A stretch of 64,000 nucleotides of DNA from Tetrapisispora phaffii CBS 4417 (GCF_000236905.1 NC_016534.1:62001-126000), one strand, 5' to 3'. Shown: positions 1-14,317, counted from the stretch's first letter. Made by a program: numbers and translations. Notes: generated by a model from the letters alone, not told the origin.

Positions 1-736
1 TGACTCTTGTACTATGGGAACCCAAAGCTTACGTCTATACTAATCGTCAGAGAGTGAGAGTGAGAGTGTTCGTAGTATAGTAAGTACTTGTTTTGGTTGC
101 GAAACTGATTGGTCTGTTCTGGTATATGCGATCGTATAAGCTAGTCAGTAGTGTCATAGTGCTCAATGATGTTGCTATTGTCGTAAATATGTTTTACATA
201 CGTTTAGTACTAATTCAACTTCTTTAGAACTTACTGATACTGATAATTCCAGTATGCTATCTACGAATGACTTAATCCATTACATTGGATTTCTGATATG
301 TATTTTAACAAACGATCATTCACTAAACAGCAGCTAAGAACTTCGCTGTTGAATTGAAATGAACTTTTTGTCCATAAATCTGACTTCTAATATGCAAACC
401 ATCTTAACAATCAATAATGCAGACGGCAGATGAAGCTCAACTTCAAAGAAGCCCATTCCAAGATCTCAGTTTTTTGGCCTTGAAATAGATGAAATCAAAT
501 TTCAGTTCCACACTTATTACTAGTGCTTACGGCAAGAGTTTTCTAGAAGCACACAACCTTGAGATTAATATAAAAAATATATTATTGCACGTTATATACT
601 GTTTTATGTAGAGTTTACAATGCTAAATTTACCCACTATGTACTCTATCACCATAAGCTTGCGTGAAGACAACCGTTCCCAAACCCTAGTAGCTAAAGGA
701 AGAAGATCTTTCGTTTTCCATAGACTTAATTGATGA
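1..736. other. Intergenic, old dispersed repeat, 3' flank of VPS55
   Basis: No convincing gene is visible here. The stretch at about 88-294 resembles 41820-42192 in the same orientation, with shared blocks such as aactgattgg, gtcgtaaatat and aatgacttaat. This points to two worn copies of one dispersed repeat, possibly an old LTR. The rest is AT-rich DNA downstream of VPS55. Confidence 0.5.
88..294 (+). repeat. Diverged dispersed repeat, copy 1
   Basis: Aligned by eye with 41820-42192. The best-conserved part is the right half, where gtcgtaaatat, gaacttact and aatgacttaat recur in the same order. Copy 2 carries about 130 extra bases in the middle. Identity is moderate, so the element is old and its family is unknown. 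Confidence 0.5.
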
Positions 737-1159
737 TCAAGTGAATAATTGATCATCTTCACCATCAAAACTAGATTGAAAGAACCACGAAAATGTTATT
801 ATAGAACAGTAGATGATGGAACCCCCCATTATACTCATTACACAACTTTCCGCAGCTATTAATTGACAATGTTGTAAGACCAGAGGCAAAACAATCCCTG
901 AGGTGACAAACATACCAGTTAGGAAGTGGGAGAAATCATTACCATTTTGTGAGGATGAGTCGGACATGAAGTCTGCTGAACCGTACCTACTCTTCGAGAG
1001 TGCATTTGGCAATGGTGCTAGTAAAAAGAATAGTATATCGAGTAATGGATAGTAATTATGGAATAAGGCACAACTTAAAATGACTAACAGAAATCCCATG
1101 GACAGAAACCCTGATAATGATATGATTTTAGTTAATGGTGAAACTTTAATTTCGAACAT
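737..1159 (-). CDS. VPS55: Vps55-like late endosome to vacuole sorting protein
   Basis: A 140-residue membrane protein of the Vps55/LEPROT (OB-RGRP) family, the same length as the S. cerevisiae protein. It is expected to act with Vps68 in the late endosome to vacuole pathway. The N-terminus (MFEIKVSPLTKIISLSGF) and the block ILSCALFHNYYPLLDILFFL closely match the family. Four hydrophobic segments lie at roughly residues 13-31, 33-52, 80-98 and 104-127, with the hydrophilic SSSQNGND loop between the second and third. The start is the only suitable ATG. In S. cerevisiae VPS55 is the divergent neighbour of SSC1; here both genes are on the minus strand, so one has been locally inverted. Confidence 0.93.
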   Translation of the reverse strand: MFEIKVSPLTKIISLSGFLSMGFLLVILSCALFHNYYPLLDILFFLLAPLPNALSKSRYGSADFMSDSSSQNGNDFSHFLTGMFVTSGIVLPLVLQHCQLIAAESCVMSIMGGSIIYCSIITFSWFFQSSFDGEDDQLFT

Positions 1160-1813
1160 CTTTTTGCTTCAGTAGTAGTTTTGAATTGGATAATTGGGAA
1201 GAAATAGTTGTGAATGGAATTATATGTTAGATCAACAGATGACTGATGTTATGTATATATATATACCCATCCTTGTTAAGCATTCTTATATTCATTAAAT
1301 AAAATATCATATATTGTAATTTGTACATCCTTTAAAAATGAGCCACTATCCTTTTTTCCGTAAAGAACATTTTTCAATTTTGATATCTTTTTCGAATATG
1401 CTTTAAACCTTAGCGTAAGACAAATAAGATAAAAGTATGATGATAATAACTACTGGTGGTAATTTGTTTTATTGAATGATGAGAGCATCCATATATTAAT
1501 GATTTAAACATTCCAAGGACCAGTAAATTCTTTAAATCGAATTCTTTAATTATATTATTAAATAACACATATCAATAATTGGATATGTATAAAATTTTAT
1601 ATGAGACTAAATACAAGATATAAATTATATATGATTAAGGTGATAAAGTGAGCAGATGCGTCAAACAATTGTTAAAATTTCCTGCCGAAGCGTTAATCTT
1701 CATTATCAATTACCTCTAATTTTTTCTTCCTTAACATATTTTTACAGTAACATGAACGAATTCATTAAAACAAAGTTATAATATTTCATAACAACCATGG
1801 CATCATATTATGC
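1160..1813. other. Intergenic: VPS55 upstream region and SSC1 3' flank
   Basis: About 650 bases of AT-rich DNA. A tatatatatata run near 1253-1266, about 100 bases upstream of the VPS55 start, is a plausible TATA region. No ORF or RNA gene is evident. Confidence 0.5.
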
Positions 1814-3790
1814 TTATTGTTTGGATTCGCCAGATGGGTTAGCATCAGAAGAATTGTTATTATTATTATTATTGTTATTTTCATTCTTGTACATCTGTTC
1901 AAATAACTTCATAGATGATGTTTGTAAGTCATCGGTCTTGGTCTTTAATTCTTCAGAGTTAACTTCTTCACCAGCTTGAACTCTAGCGATGAATTCTCTT
2001 AATTGAGTAATTTGGTCCTTAACCTTTTGAGCTTCGACCTTATCGATCTTACCTTCAAATTCTTTCAAAGAGTTTTCTGTGTCATTAGCTAATTGATCGG
2101 CTTTGTTAGCGGTTTCAATAGACTTCTTTCTGGCTTCATCTTGAGTCTTGAACTTTTCGGCATCGTTAACCATTTGTTCAATTTCAGCATCAGATAAACC
2201 GGAGGAACCTGCAACGGTGATGGAAGCATCCTTGTTGGAGGCCTTGTCTCTGGCAGAGACGTTAATGATACCATCAGCATCAATGTCGAAAGAAACTTCG
2301 ATTTGTGGGACACCCTTTGGAGCTGGAGGGATACCGGCTAAGGTGAAATTACCGATTAATTTATTATCTCTAACTAATTCTCTTTCACCTTGGAAGACTC
2401 TAATTTCAACAGAAGTCTGACCAGCGGCGGCAGTAGAGAAGATTTGAGACTTCTTACATGGAACAGTAGTGTTTCTTGGAATCAATCTTGTGAAGACACC
2501 ACCTAAAGTTTCGATACCTAAAGACAATGGAGTAACATCCAATAACAAGACATCTTTAACTTCACCAGCTAAGACAGCACCTTGAATAGCGGCACCAATG
2601 GCGACGGCTTCATCTGGGTTAACAGCCTTTGATGGTTCTTTGCCGAATAAAGATTTAACAGTTTCAATGACCTTTGGCATTCTTGACATACCACCGACTA
2701 AGATAACATCGGAGATATCAGAAGTAGATAGGTTAGCATCCTTCAAGGCCTTCTTGACTGGGTCCACGGTTCTCTTGATTAATGGTTCGGTTAAAGTTTC
2801 GAATTGAGCTCTAGAGAACTTCAAGTTGATATGCTTTGGGCCGGAAGCGTCGGCTGTAATAAATGGTAAGTTAATGTCTGTAGAGACAGTTGAAGATAAT
2901 TCAATCTTTGCCTTTTCAGCAGCTTCTCTGATTCTTTGAATGGCCATACGGTCATTTTCTAAATCAATACCGCTTTCGGACTTGAATTTCTTGACGATTT
3001 CTCTTAATAGGATAATATCGAAATCTTCACCACCTAAATGGGTGTCACCATTAGTAGACTTGACTTCGAAGACACCATTTGAGATATCTAGAATGGAGAT
3101 ATCGAAAGTACCACCACCTAAATCGAAGACGGCGACAACTTTAGATTCAGATTTCTCCAAACCGTAAGCCAAAGCGGCGGCAGTTGGCTCATTCACAACT
3201 CTTAAGACGTTCAAACCGACAATCTGGCCGGCGTTCTTAGTGGCTTGTCTTTGAGAATCGTTGAAATAGGCTGGAACGGTAACGACGGCGTCCGTGACGG
3301 TCTTACTTAGATAAGCCTCAGCAGTTTCCTTCATCTTGTTCAAAACGAAACCACCAATTTGAGCTGGAGAGTAGCTTTGGCCTCTGGCTTCGACCCAGGC
3401 GTCACCGTTAGTGTGCTTGATAATCTTGTATGGGACTTGTTTGATGTCTCTTTGGACTTCTTGATCTTCGAACCTTCTACCAATCAATCTCTTAGTGGCG
3501 AACAAAGTGTTTTCCGGGTTGACAACAGCTTGTCTCTTGGCTGGAATACCGACCAATCTTTCGCCGTCCTTGGTGAAGGCAACGACAGAAGGAGTAGTTC
3601 TGGCACCTTCAGCATTTTCGATAATCTTTGGGATTTTACCTTCCATGATGGCGACGGCGGAGTTTGTAGTACCCAAATCGATACCGATAACTGGACCTTT
3701 AGTCTTCGTAGAGGAACTGTTGAAACGGGCAGCTAATTTTATTGAAGAACCAACGGATCTTTTATTCAAAATATTTCTAGCAGATAGCAT
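1814..3790 (-). CDS. SSC1: Mitochondrial Hsp70 (Ssc1/Ecm10 type)
   Basis: A 658-residue DnaK-type chaperone (S. cerevisiae Ssc1: 654). Known role of the family: ATP-driven motor of the presequence translocase at Tim44, and matrix folding. Residues 1 to about 28 are basic and Ser/Arg-rich, as expected of a matrix presequence. The nucleotide-binding domain shows [27 protein letters not shown] and [10 protein letters not shown]. The substrate domain starts near [12 protein letters not shown] and a helical lid follows. An asparagine run near the C-terminus also occurs in Ssc1. S. cerevisiae has the pair SSC1/ECM10; the adjacent SPF1 and MCM3 match the ECM10 side and VPS55 the SSC1 side, so this copy stands for either. 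Codon use is strongly biased, as in highly expressed genes. Confidence 0.95.
   Translation of the reverse strand: MLSARNILNKRSVGSSIKLAARFNSSSTKTKGPVIGIDLGTTNSAVAIMEGKIPKIIENAEGARTTPSVVAFTKDGERLVGIPAKRQAVVNPENTLFATKRLIGRRFEDQEVQRDIKQVPYKIIKHTNGDAWVEARGQSYSPAQIGGFVLNKMKETAEAYLSKTVTDAVVTVPAYFNDSQRQATKNAGQIVGLNVLRVVNEPTAAALAYGLEKSESKVVAVFDLGGGTFDISILDISNGVFEVKSTNGDTHLGGEDFDIILLREIVKKFKSESGIDLENDRMAIQRIREAAEKAKIELSSTVSTDINLPFITADASGPKHINLKFSRAQFETLTEPLIKRTVDPVKKALKDANLSTSDISDVILVGGMSRMPKVIETVKSLFGKEPSKAVNPDEAVAIGAAIQGAVLAGEVKDVLLLDVTPLSLGIETLGGVFTRLIPRNTTVPCKKSQIFSTAAAGQTSVEIRVFQGERELVRDNKLIGNFTLAGIPPAPKGVPQIEVSFDIDADGIINVSARDKASNKDASITVAGSSGLSDAEIEQMVNDAEKFKTQDEARKKSIETANKADQLANDTENSLKEFEGKIDKVEAQKVKDQITQLREFIARVQAGEEVNSEELKTKTDDLQTSSMKLFEQMYKNENNNNNNNNNSSDANPSGESKQ
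1854..1880. repeat. Trinucleotide microsatellite in SSC1
   Basis: Near-perfect ATT/GTT repeats encode, on the minus strand, the asparagine run just before the C-terminus of Ssc1. Length is likely to vary between strains. Confidence 0.8.
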
Positions 3791-4249
3791 TATCGACAGA
3801 TGTGTTTGTGTATGATTGTGTGTATGTGTCCTTTCAACAAATGTATTTACAGAAAAAGCAATAGTAAAAGATGAAATAAATGGAAATCCTCAACAGTTAA
3901 ATTATATTTACAGAATCAACAGGAATGAGAACAACTATATTTCTTGTAACAAGCAGTTATATTAGTTATATATGTATATATATTTATGCGGCTATAAATA
4001 ACACAATAGGTGTGTGAATCATAGTTCTACTATGGTCCAATTTTATCAGCTCTTTTTATACTTACCAGAAAAAAATAACGTTTTTTAAAAATAAAAGCGG
4101 AAGGGCGGTGGTGCAGACACCGTTTGACCAATCTCGACAATGAGTGTTGCGCTTGCCCCATTCACCAACAAACCACCACCTCACCTCGTCCAAAACGATA
4201 CAACCATTGAAACAGTGAAACAGCCGCACAAGAGACCAAGAAACCAGGT

Positions 4250-4256
4250 CGGGTAA
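4250..4256 (+). promoter_or_regulatory. Reb1-type site (CGGGTAA), first of two
   Basis: CGGGTAAC matches the core of the general regulatory factor Reb1. It lies 460 bases upstream of the SSC1 start, with a second copy at 4322-4328 in the same orientation. The paired arrangement in a promoter region supports function, but binding is not shown. Confidence 0.4.
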
Positions 4257-4286
4257 CACCGTTGCCGGCAAAGAAATTCTTTTCGT

Positions 4287-4294
4287 TTCTAGAA
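4287..4294 (+). promoter_or_regulatory. Possible heat shock element core (TTCTAGAA)
   Basis: TTCnnGAA is the minimal inverted pair bound by Hsf1. It lies about 500 bases upstream of the mitochondrial Hsp70 start, between the two Reb1-type sites. A third adjacent unit is imperfect, so the call is tentative. Confidence 0.3.
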
Positions 4295-4321
4295 ACTCTC
4301 CTGCACGCAGGGTTGACAGCC

Positions 4322-4328
4322 CGGGTAA
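4322..4328 (+). promoter_or_regulatory. Reb1-type site (CGGGTAA), second of two
   Basis: Second CGGGTAA match, 72 bases from the first. It could position nucleosomes for SSC1 or insulate it from SPF1 read-through. Confidence 0.4.
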
Positions 4329-4475
4329 CGCACGGCGGAGTCCCGTAAGAGTGAGGCCATTAGGTGGACAGGCGATGACAGACAGACAGTTATGGAAAGC
4401 GTCACAATGTATAATTATATATATATCATTTATATGTACATCGACTTTATAAAGGAGGAGAGAGTGACCGTCCGC

Positions 4476-7400
4476 TTACACGATTTGGATTGATTTGACG
4501 GTGATATCGGCTGGTTTATCATCCATGAAGAAATATTTGAAAAAATATTCACAAGCAAAACTGCCAAAGAAATCCAATAATAGCGTTAAGGTCAATTTAG
4601 TTTTGAAAATGTCGGTCATTGGTACGAAATTCAATGCCTCGTTTAATTCTGGAAGCATTTCGGTTGCTCCTGCAAGGGCAAGACCTGCAACACCAAGGAT
4701 ACCGTAATACATCCCTTTATTGTTTTTAATGTTTTCTCTGAATGGTTCGCCTTGATAGTTGACTGCGAATGTGGAGACTTGTTGGACTAATTGAATCAAG
4801 AAAATACCAGTGTTCAATAGAGATGGAGTAAATTCTTTCTCTAGATCGATTTGTGGTTCTCTTGGTTCTAAAATATAGATTTCTTTTGTAATGTAAATCA
4901 AAGTGACAATGTGAATAGCAAATTGAGATAAGATTGAACCCATGATGTAAATGTTGAAAATACCCTTTTGTGGTCTACTCTTTGACAATTTTTCCAGTGG
5001 TTTACCACGTGAAATACTTAAGAAACAAACAGACAACAACAAACCAGAAGCAGTAGCTTGACCATCGCCAAATTTAACACCTGCTAAATAAATAACACTT
5101 AATGAATACGCACTAATCAAACAGTTTAAAGCCAGAATCTTGTACATTTGGATAGTATTAACTAAAGCACAACGTCCTTGTCTAATAATATTGGTAACAG
5201 CAGAAACATTGGACAATTTGGAGGTGAACGGAGCAGCACATGAAGCATCACCTAATTTCAAAGTTGGAACCTCTTCATCATCACCGTCACCATTAGCTTG
5301 GGCACTCATTAATAAAGTACTGAAATCGCTGCCGGAAGGCTTGATGTTTTTCTTATCAATTGGTTTTGGAACTTCAACAGGTTTGTTATTGGCCTCAGTA
5401 ACTAATTTTCTTAATTCAGGAGTAATGGTCTTACCTTTCTTTTCCAAAGCTTTCAAATAATGTGGATTTTTTGGACCAGGTGGATAATAATCAGCAATTA
5501 TTTCAGGAACAACAGGAATTGGTTGGCCCCATCTTGTAAATAATTCAACTTGTTTGTCGTAAACAGTCTTCATACCATTGGCTTTTCTTTCATCAGCAAG
5601 CTTTTTCATACCTTCTTCGGAACCATTCAATAAAGCAACACCAACATGAGCTTGTTTCAATGCACCGACGTCATTAGTACCATCACCACACATTAAAGTT
5701 TGGTAACCCATGTCTTTCAAATTATTCAAAATGTATTCTTTCTGCTTTGGAGAAACACGAGCATAGACCCAAGTATGACGAATTAATTGTCTTAATTGAT
5801 CATGATCAGTTTCCACTAAAGCTTGTAAAGCAGCGCCAGTAACAGCAATATCATATTTATCAAAAATCTTAGCTTGATCAAATTTATCAGTTTTAACATC
5901 AAAATCCATTTTGATCGTTTCATCAACATTGAAAAACATTAGCTTAGATCCATCACCATTTGTGTCAGCTTTATCTAATATTAAACTATCTCTTTCAACA
6001 ATAGCAACTTCTTTGGCAACATGGAGAGCAGTTAATGGGTTATCACCAGTAATCATAATACAACGATGAGAGGATTCATTCAACATTTTAATCGTTTCAA
6101 TAGCATCGCTTTTCAATGGACAATGGAAAATCAAGAAACCACTGAAATCTAACTGCTCTTCAATATCTTCACGAGATAATGAATCAATATCAGCAGTACT
6201 CATCTTAGACAAACGTTTAGTAGCTAAAGCTAAAACACGAGAACCAGAACGGGTAAATGACTTATAAATATCATCATAATTGGCTGGAACACTAGTTAAT
6301 CTTTCACGGATAGTTTCTGGAGCACCCTTAACGGCAGCAAAATATTCGCCTTTATGGGATGCAACAGAAGAGGATCTTTTTAATGCAGAAGAAAATTGGA
6401 AACGACGTAGAATGTTAACATCTCCATATTTTTTATGCGAGGTAACAACTTTAGTATTAACAGACCAACCAAAAGCCTTTAAAGTAGCTTTTTCCATTGG
6501 GTCACCAACCAAATCACCATCATCCAATTTAACTAATGCATGAGCAGCACCAATGACTAAAGCAGTAACTTCAGGGGCTTCATCAGCACGAAATGAGTGT
6601 CTGACATCGTCAACATTGTTGGAGAGACCAGCTAAACTTTCGAAAACTAAATCTTCACCGGTCAAAGTACCAGTTTTATCAAAACAACAAACATCAACTC
6701 TACCAGCTAATGGAATTCTAAATGGTTCAGTGCAATACACGTAAAATTTAGACAGAGCAGCTAAAGAACTGTTCACAGCCATTGTTAATTCCATTGGTAA
6801 CTCAGGTGGGACAACGGAAGTGATAATCAAAATACAATCTAAAATTAATTTGGATTGAATTCTACCCATTTTAGTACCTTCAACCCAAACATACCAAGAA
6901 GCGACAATAGCGAAGTTCAATAGGAATAAAATAAAGAATAAAGCTTCCTTGTTATCAACAGAGACACGCTCAGAAGAGAAAATCATAACACGAACTAAAG
7001 AACCTTGGGAAGTTTCGAAACCAGTCTTAGTAACAATACCAAGAGCACCATTATCTGGAGCTAATGGAACAGCTGTTGTACCGTCTGGAGCAGTGACTTG
7101 TAAAGCCTTAGTACCACCGTGTAAAACAGAATTTTTATCAAGGTCATTAACTTGTAACAAATCATCTTTTGGACGTAACTTAATAGATTCTTTTAATAAT
7201 GGAGTTGATTCACCAGATAACATAGCTTCATTAACAATACAACTACCGTCGACTAATATCAAGTCACATGGTAAAGCACTTTCTTCACTAGTTCTTGTGA
7301 CTGAAACTAAATCATTTGGTAACAATTCATTGGTTTTCATAGTTTCCCATTTACCATCTCTGTAAACATTAATATCGAAGGGTTTAATGCCCATAGTTCT

Positions 7401-8138
7401 AAATTCCTTCAAAGTAGTCAAACGTTGGAAAACAGCAGCAGCTTCCATTGAGACCACAACGAATAAGTTAAATAAAGAATAGTACCAGAAATCATCTAAT
7501 AACCACAAAGCAATACAGAAAAGTTGAAAGATAAAGAGTGGAGCAACAGCGTGTTCTTGGAATAATTCAATAAAAGTTGGAATTGGAATATCAAACGAGT
7601 TTTGACCATATAATCTTCTCAAATTAGTCAAGTCACCAGATAAACCCTTATGATTAGTAAAGTCACCAATCTTTGGAGAATCATCAATTATGAACTTTGG
7701 AGATGAAAATAGGTTAGTTTTCTCATCCCACAAGAATCTCTTCTTTTGGAATTCAAAAAATGTTTGTAAATGTCCCTCTTCTTGAACTCTTTGAATTGGA
7801 GCAATGTCATCGGAACCATTATTAGCGGTAGTGAAAATCATAATATGAGTAGCTTCAGCAACATTATTGCTTGAAACATAGTCAAACCTTGCTTTGATGT
7901 TCACATTCCAAAATGGCATTAAAATTACTAACACATTTAAAGAAATAATAGCACCTAGATAGACAAAGGTCCACTCTGAACCACCGATATATTTCTCATA
8001 GTTTGTAAAATATATTTGAAAGAATGTAGCATATAGTGGTAAAAACGGTAACAAATAAGGTTTGGATGTCAATGTTCTTGGAACCAAAAGTTTGGAGTCC
8101 TTCACAATCGGACTCTCGACAAATGAAGTAGTACCCAT
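4476..8138 (-). CDS. SPF1: P5A-type ATPase Spf1 of the ER membrane
   Basis: A 1220-residue P-type ATPase. The family extracts mislocalised mitochondrial tail-anchored helices from the ER membrane and affects ER ion and sterol balance. Visible motifs in order: LSGESTPLL in the actuator domain, the P5A signature PPELPMELTMAVN, the phosphorylation site DKTGTLTGE, the nucleotide-domain KGAPETIRE, MITGDNPLTA and GDGTNDVGALKQA, then a C-terminal membrane bundle ending in the FFMDDKPADI tail. The ATG at 8138 (MGTTSFVESPIVKD) matches the family start; upstream in-frame codons lack an ATG. Order MCM3-SPF1-Hsp70 equals the chromosome V arrangement in S. cerevisiae. Confidence 0.96.
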   Translation of the reverse strand: MGTTSFVESPIVKDSKLLVPRTLTSKPYLLPFLPLYATFFQIYFTNYEKYIGGSEWTFVYLGAIISLNVLVILMPFWNVNIKARFDYVSSNNVAEATHIMIFTTANNGSDDIAPIQRVQEEGHLQTFFEFQKKRFLWDEKTNLFSSPKFIIDDSPKIGDFTNHKGLSGDLTNLRRLYGQNSFDIPIPTFIELFQEHAVAPLFIFQLFCIALWLLDDFWYYSLFNLFVVVSMEAAAVFQRLTTLKEFRTMGIKPFDINVYRDGKWETMKTNELLPNDLVSVTRTSEESALPCDLILVDGSCIVNEAMLSGESTPLLKESIKLRPKDDLLQVNDLDKNSVLHGGTKALQVTAPDGTTAVPLAPDNGALGIVTKTGFETSQGSLVRVMIFSSERVSVDNKEALFFILFLLNFAIVASWYVWVEGTKMGRIQSKLILDCILIITSVVPPELPMELTMAVNSSLAALSKFYVYCTEPFRIPLAGRVDVCCFDKTGTLTGEDLVFESLAGLSNNVDDVRHSFRADEAPEVTALVIGAAHALVKLDDGDLVGDPMEKATLKAFGWSVNTKVVTSHKKYGDVNILRRFQFSSALKRSSSVASHKGEYFAAVKGAPETIRERLTSVPANYDDIYKSFTRSGSRVLALATKRLSKMSTADIDSLSREDIEEQLDFSGFLIFHCPLKSDAIETIKMLNESSHRCIMITGDNPLTALHVAKEVAIVERDSLILDKADTNGDGSKLMFFNVDETIKMDFDVKTDKFDQAKIFDKYDIAVTGAALQALVETDHDQLRQLIRHTWVYARVSPKQKEYILNNLKDMGYQTLMCGDGTNDVGALKQAHVGVALLNGSEEGMKKLADERKANGMKTVYDKQVELFTRWGQPIPVVPEIIADYYPPGPKNPHYLKALEKKGKTITPELRKLVTEANNKPVEVPKPIDKKNIKPSGSDFSTLLMSAQANGDGDDEEVPTLKLGDASCAAPFTSKLSNVSAVTNIIRQGRCALVNTIQMYKILALNCLISAYSLSVIYLAGVKFGDGQATASGLLLSVCFLSISRGKPLEKLSKSRPQKGIFNIYIMGSILSQFAIHIVTLIYITKEIYILEPREPQIDLEKEFTPSLLNTGIFLIQLVQQVSTFAVNYQGEPFRENIKNNKGMYYGILGVAGLALAGATEMLPELNEALNFVPMTDIFKTKLTLTLLLDFFGSFACEYFFKYFFMDDKPADITVKSIQIV

Positions 8139-8755
8139 CCTTATCAATCCAATAATATCCGTTGAGCTAGCAGTCTATCAGCACAACTAATATATATGCA
8201 CAGTCAACAGAATCCTATTAGATTCTTAGAATTAGAAATATATATCTATAATCTTATAAATTGTAACTAATAATTTGCCACTATCAACTGGTTAAATATT
8301 TCAGTTTGAATATTTATATTGAAGTCTTGAAAGAAAATAAAATCATGTTCGGGCAAAAAATGTGAATAGAACAGGCAAACTCATTGCGTAACTGATAAGA
8401 AAAGACAATAAAGAGGACAATATTTGAACTTTATGTAATGATTTATATTTAATACTTATAAATAATATATTTGAATCTGTAAATGACGACTATAGACGTC
8501 AATTATTAGTATAGAGCAAATTGAAGTTGATTTCTTTCGTTAAAAGAATGATTAAGAAACTTTATTAATACAAAAATAAATTGAACCTATAACATCAGTG
8601 TTTTTTAGAACATAGTTTAATGGTAATATTTAAAGTAACATGATGTATAGGTTAACTAGAAATGGAATTGATTTGTAGAACAAAATAAAATTATGTTTTT
8701 TTATGCAAAATGTCGGAAATATGTGTATGTGTGTGTCATTTTTATTATATATACC
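8139..8755. other. SPF1 promoter region and MCM3 3' flank
   Basis: An AT-rich spacer of about 620 bases. It holds the upstream region of SPF1 and the terminator of MCM3. No further gene or strong motif is seen. Confidence 0.5.
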
Positions 8756-12034
<3,279 letters not shown>

Positions 12035-12116
12035 CGACAACTGCAGGATTTGAACCTGCGCGGGCAGAGCCCAAAAGATTTCTAATCTTTCGCCTTAACC
12101 ACTCGGCCAAGTTGCC
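12035..12116 (-). tRNA. tRNA-Ser(AGA)
   Basis: Read on the minus strand, the 82-base gene begins GGCAACTTGGCCGAGTGG and ends CCTGCAGTTGTCG. The anticodon loop is ATTAGAAAT with anticodon AGA. The long variable arm (GGGCTCTGCCC) is typical of serine tRNA, and the B box is GGTTCGAATCC. No intron. TTTTC and TTTT runs follow as terminator. Confidence 0.97.
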
Positions 12117-12591
12117 GTTAAAATCCTTGAGATTTTAGGGTTGGTATGAGGGTCAGATGACATAACGATAGTTGCATCTGATAGCTGAAATCGGAGGTAA
12201 TTGCAGGTGTTTAGAGTTTTATGGGTCCCATTGGTGTTAGCACAGTGAATGATGTTTTGTAAATATTGCATACAATGTTGATTATTTGTAAATGGGGGGG
12301 GGATTGGTTAGCAACAGAGTGTGTGAGTGGAGAAACAATTCAAAAGATTATATTATAATACTAGGTTTACATACCTACGTCTTATTCAATTCAATTGTCT
12401 AAGCAATTCAATTCCAGCAAACACAGAACAAACTTTCTCTGTTTGTTCTCCAGATAATTGCACGAACCTCATTCGTGAAGAACTGAGAAAAAACATCATT
12501 ATTCCTCGATTAAGAAATGTATATTATATTATATATTATATTAGATATATATATACATGTCTAGCTATAAATAATTGTATATCTAGTTTGC
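12117..12591. other. Intergenic: tRNA-Ser upstream and HYP2 3' flank
   Basis: Contains a nine-G run at 12294-12302 and TATA-rich stretches near 12520-12560. A 96-codon ORF here has no recognisable features. No LTR lies upstream of this tRNA gene. Confidence 0.5.
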
Positions 12592-13068
12592 TTAAGCGGA
12601 GCCATTGGCTTCTTTGAAAGAGATAGCAGCTTCTTCTTCCATGGCGGAGATGATAACAACATTCAAATCTTTACCTTCATCGAAAGCTTCTTGTAATTTA
12701 TCACCTAACTCACCTTCTGGAGCTTTAACGTCGTCCTTAGTTTCACCATCATTGCTCATCAAAGATAAGAAACCATCGTCAATGTCCAACAATTGGTACT
12801 CAGTTCTCTTAACGAATGGACATTCCATGTTGTGAGTGGATGGAGATAAATCTTCCATCTTCTTACCAGTGAAGACATCAATAGCGACTAAATGGACTTT
12901 AGCGTGACCATGCTTACCGGTCTTGGAGGTAGACATGTCAACAATTTTACATGGTCTGCCCTTGATGACAACGAAACCACCCTTTCTCAAAGCGGAACAT
13001 TGCATTGGGTAAGTTAAAGAGGAGCCGGCATCAGCGGTTTCGAAAGTGTGTTGTTCTTCTTCAGACAT
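12592..13068 (-). CDS. HYP2: Translation factor eIF5A (Hyp2/Anb1)
   Basis: A 158-residue eIF5A (S. cerevisiae Hyp2 and Anb1: 157). The factor relieves ribosome stalling, notably on proline runs, and aids termination. The hypusination loop [12 protein letters not shown] is intact, with the modified lysine in TGKHG. The N-terminus [17 protein letters not shown] matches the family. The ORF extends 42 codons further upstream, but that part resembles nothing in the family, so the start is set at 13068. HYP2 and ANB1 are a duplicate pair in S. cerevisiae; whether a second, hypoxia-regulated copy exists elsewhere in this genome cannot be seen here. Codon bias is strong. Confidence 0.95.
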   Translation of the reverse strand: MSEEEQHTFETADAGSSLTYPMQCSALRKGGFVVIKGRPCKIVDMSTSKTGKHGHAKVHLVAIDVFTGKKMEDLSPSTHNMECPFVKRTEYQLLDIDDGFLSLMSNDGETKDDVKAPEGELGDKLQEAFDEGKDLNVVIISAMEEEAAISFKEANGSA

Positions 13069-14317
13069 GATAATTGAGTATATATATGTTGTAGACGTAG
13101 CTTTATTAAAGACAACTTTCAATTGGAAATCGCACAAGAAAAAAGGTTTAAATGATATAACTAAGAAATATGCACTCACACAGAGAAGAAACAAGATATC
13201 AATTTGTAATTAAGACACATAAAATGACATTGCCTTACGCAGAGGATATATATGTATGTATATATATATATCTGTTACTTGCATATATATATGAAGTAAT
13301 TGGAAATGAAAAAAATGAAGAAAAAAAAGCTTCAATGGACGTTGATGCACACTTTGGACGTCGATCTAGTAGAACTGATATCTAAACTACTATAGTGTTA
13401 ATTGTCTTAAGTACCTTCTGTATGAATGTTACAATGAACTAAGAGAGTTAAACTGCAATTGATCTCTCGTTTAAAGAATCGAAACAAAATGCTCTTTTCG
13501 AAGTGAGAGATAGTTAAGTGCCTACGAATCGACTAAGCACGACGACGACGACAATGAAGTTACAATTATTGTCGATGAGTTTCCTGGTCGGATCTTTCTA
13601 CTCATTTTTTTTGTGAGTCGTACAAAGGACATTGTCCAGTTTAGTGAATGTTTCGAGATATCACCTAGTTCTGCGTTGGCCCTACGAAAACAAGATCCTA
13701 CCGAATGCCCTAATGACAAATGGGTTACGGTGTCTGCTTGTCTGCTTGTGTGGGCGTGGTTCGTTCTCTGTTTGTAGCTCGAGCAAGAGGAACTCTTGCT
13801 CGAGTGTTCGTGACCACTGGCCGGTTAACGTCGACGACCAATGTTGCCAGCTGCTTCTGCTCTACACGAAATCGAAGAGGTAGGACGTCGACCTTACACA
13901 ATGGTTTCCTTCGAACTCGACCACAACAAAACAAAGCAAAGTTCGTTCATTTTTCATTTTCGTTTTTATTTATTTTTTTGGTGATGGAAACTGTGCTGTT
14001 GTTGGTGATGATGATGATGTTGGTGGAAATGAAGAAGTGAAAAATTGTGTCGATGATGGATGGTACCACTTTAACCAAAAACAACATAATCAATATTTTG
14101 TAAGATGTAAAATTTTGATACGGTAGTTAGTGTTGCCATTAGATTCGAGGGTTTCTATTCTGGGATCACGATATTTTGATTATATTTACGTGTTTATATA
14201 TATATGCGTTTAGTTATATATATATAGATATTTCATATATATACACACAGATATACTTGTTTGTTTGCCATTTCTAGTGGGTCGAGAATATAAACGTTCC
14301 TTTGTCCTGGTCACGTC
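13069..14317. other. Shared upstream region of HYP2 and ANP1
   Basis: The two genes diverge across 1.25 kb. Next to HYP2 are TATATA tracts (13250-13275). Next to ANP1 are long TATATA tracts (14200-14235). The middle holds a perfect hairpin at 13778-13804. Several short ORFs overlap each other on both strands at 13520-14040 and look like chance. An unannotated RNA is possible but unsupported. Confidence 0.5.
13778..13804. repeat. Perfect inverted repeat, 12-bp arms, 3-base loop
   Basis: Left arm CTCGAGCAAGAG, loop GAA, right arm CTCTTGCTCGAG. It lies about 510 bases upstream of ANP1 and 710 from HYP2. It could be a paired binding site or a hairpin in a transcript. Confidence 0.85.

Larger units (their letters stand above)
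3791..4475. other. SSC1 promoter region and SPF1 3' flank
   Basis: Both genes are on the minus strand, so this 685-base interval holds the SSC1 promoter and the SPF1 terminator. It contains two Reb1-type CGGGTAA sites and a heat-shock-like TTCTAGAA (listed separately). The part at about 4080-4400 is richer in GC than typical spacers here. A 69-codon ORF inside it looks like chance. Confidence 0.55.

Noticed and set aside
1797..3815. Plus-strand ORFs across SSC1
   Set aside because: They are antisense shadows of a strongly codon-biased gene.
12327..12617. 96-codon ORF beside HYP2
   Set aside because: Ends inside the HYP2 3' end and is built from TATA-rich DNA.
12592..13194. Extended N-terminus of eIF5A
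   Set aside because: The extra 42 codons are hydrophobic, include translated TATA-like DNA and are not shared with any eIF5A.
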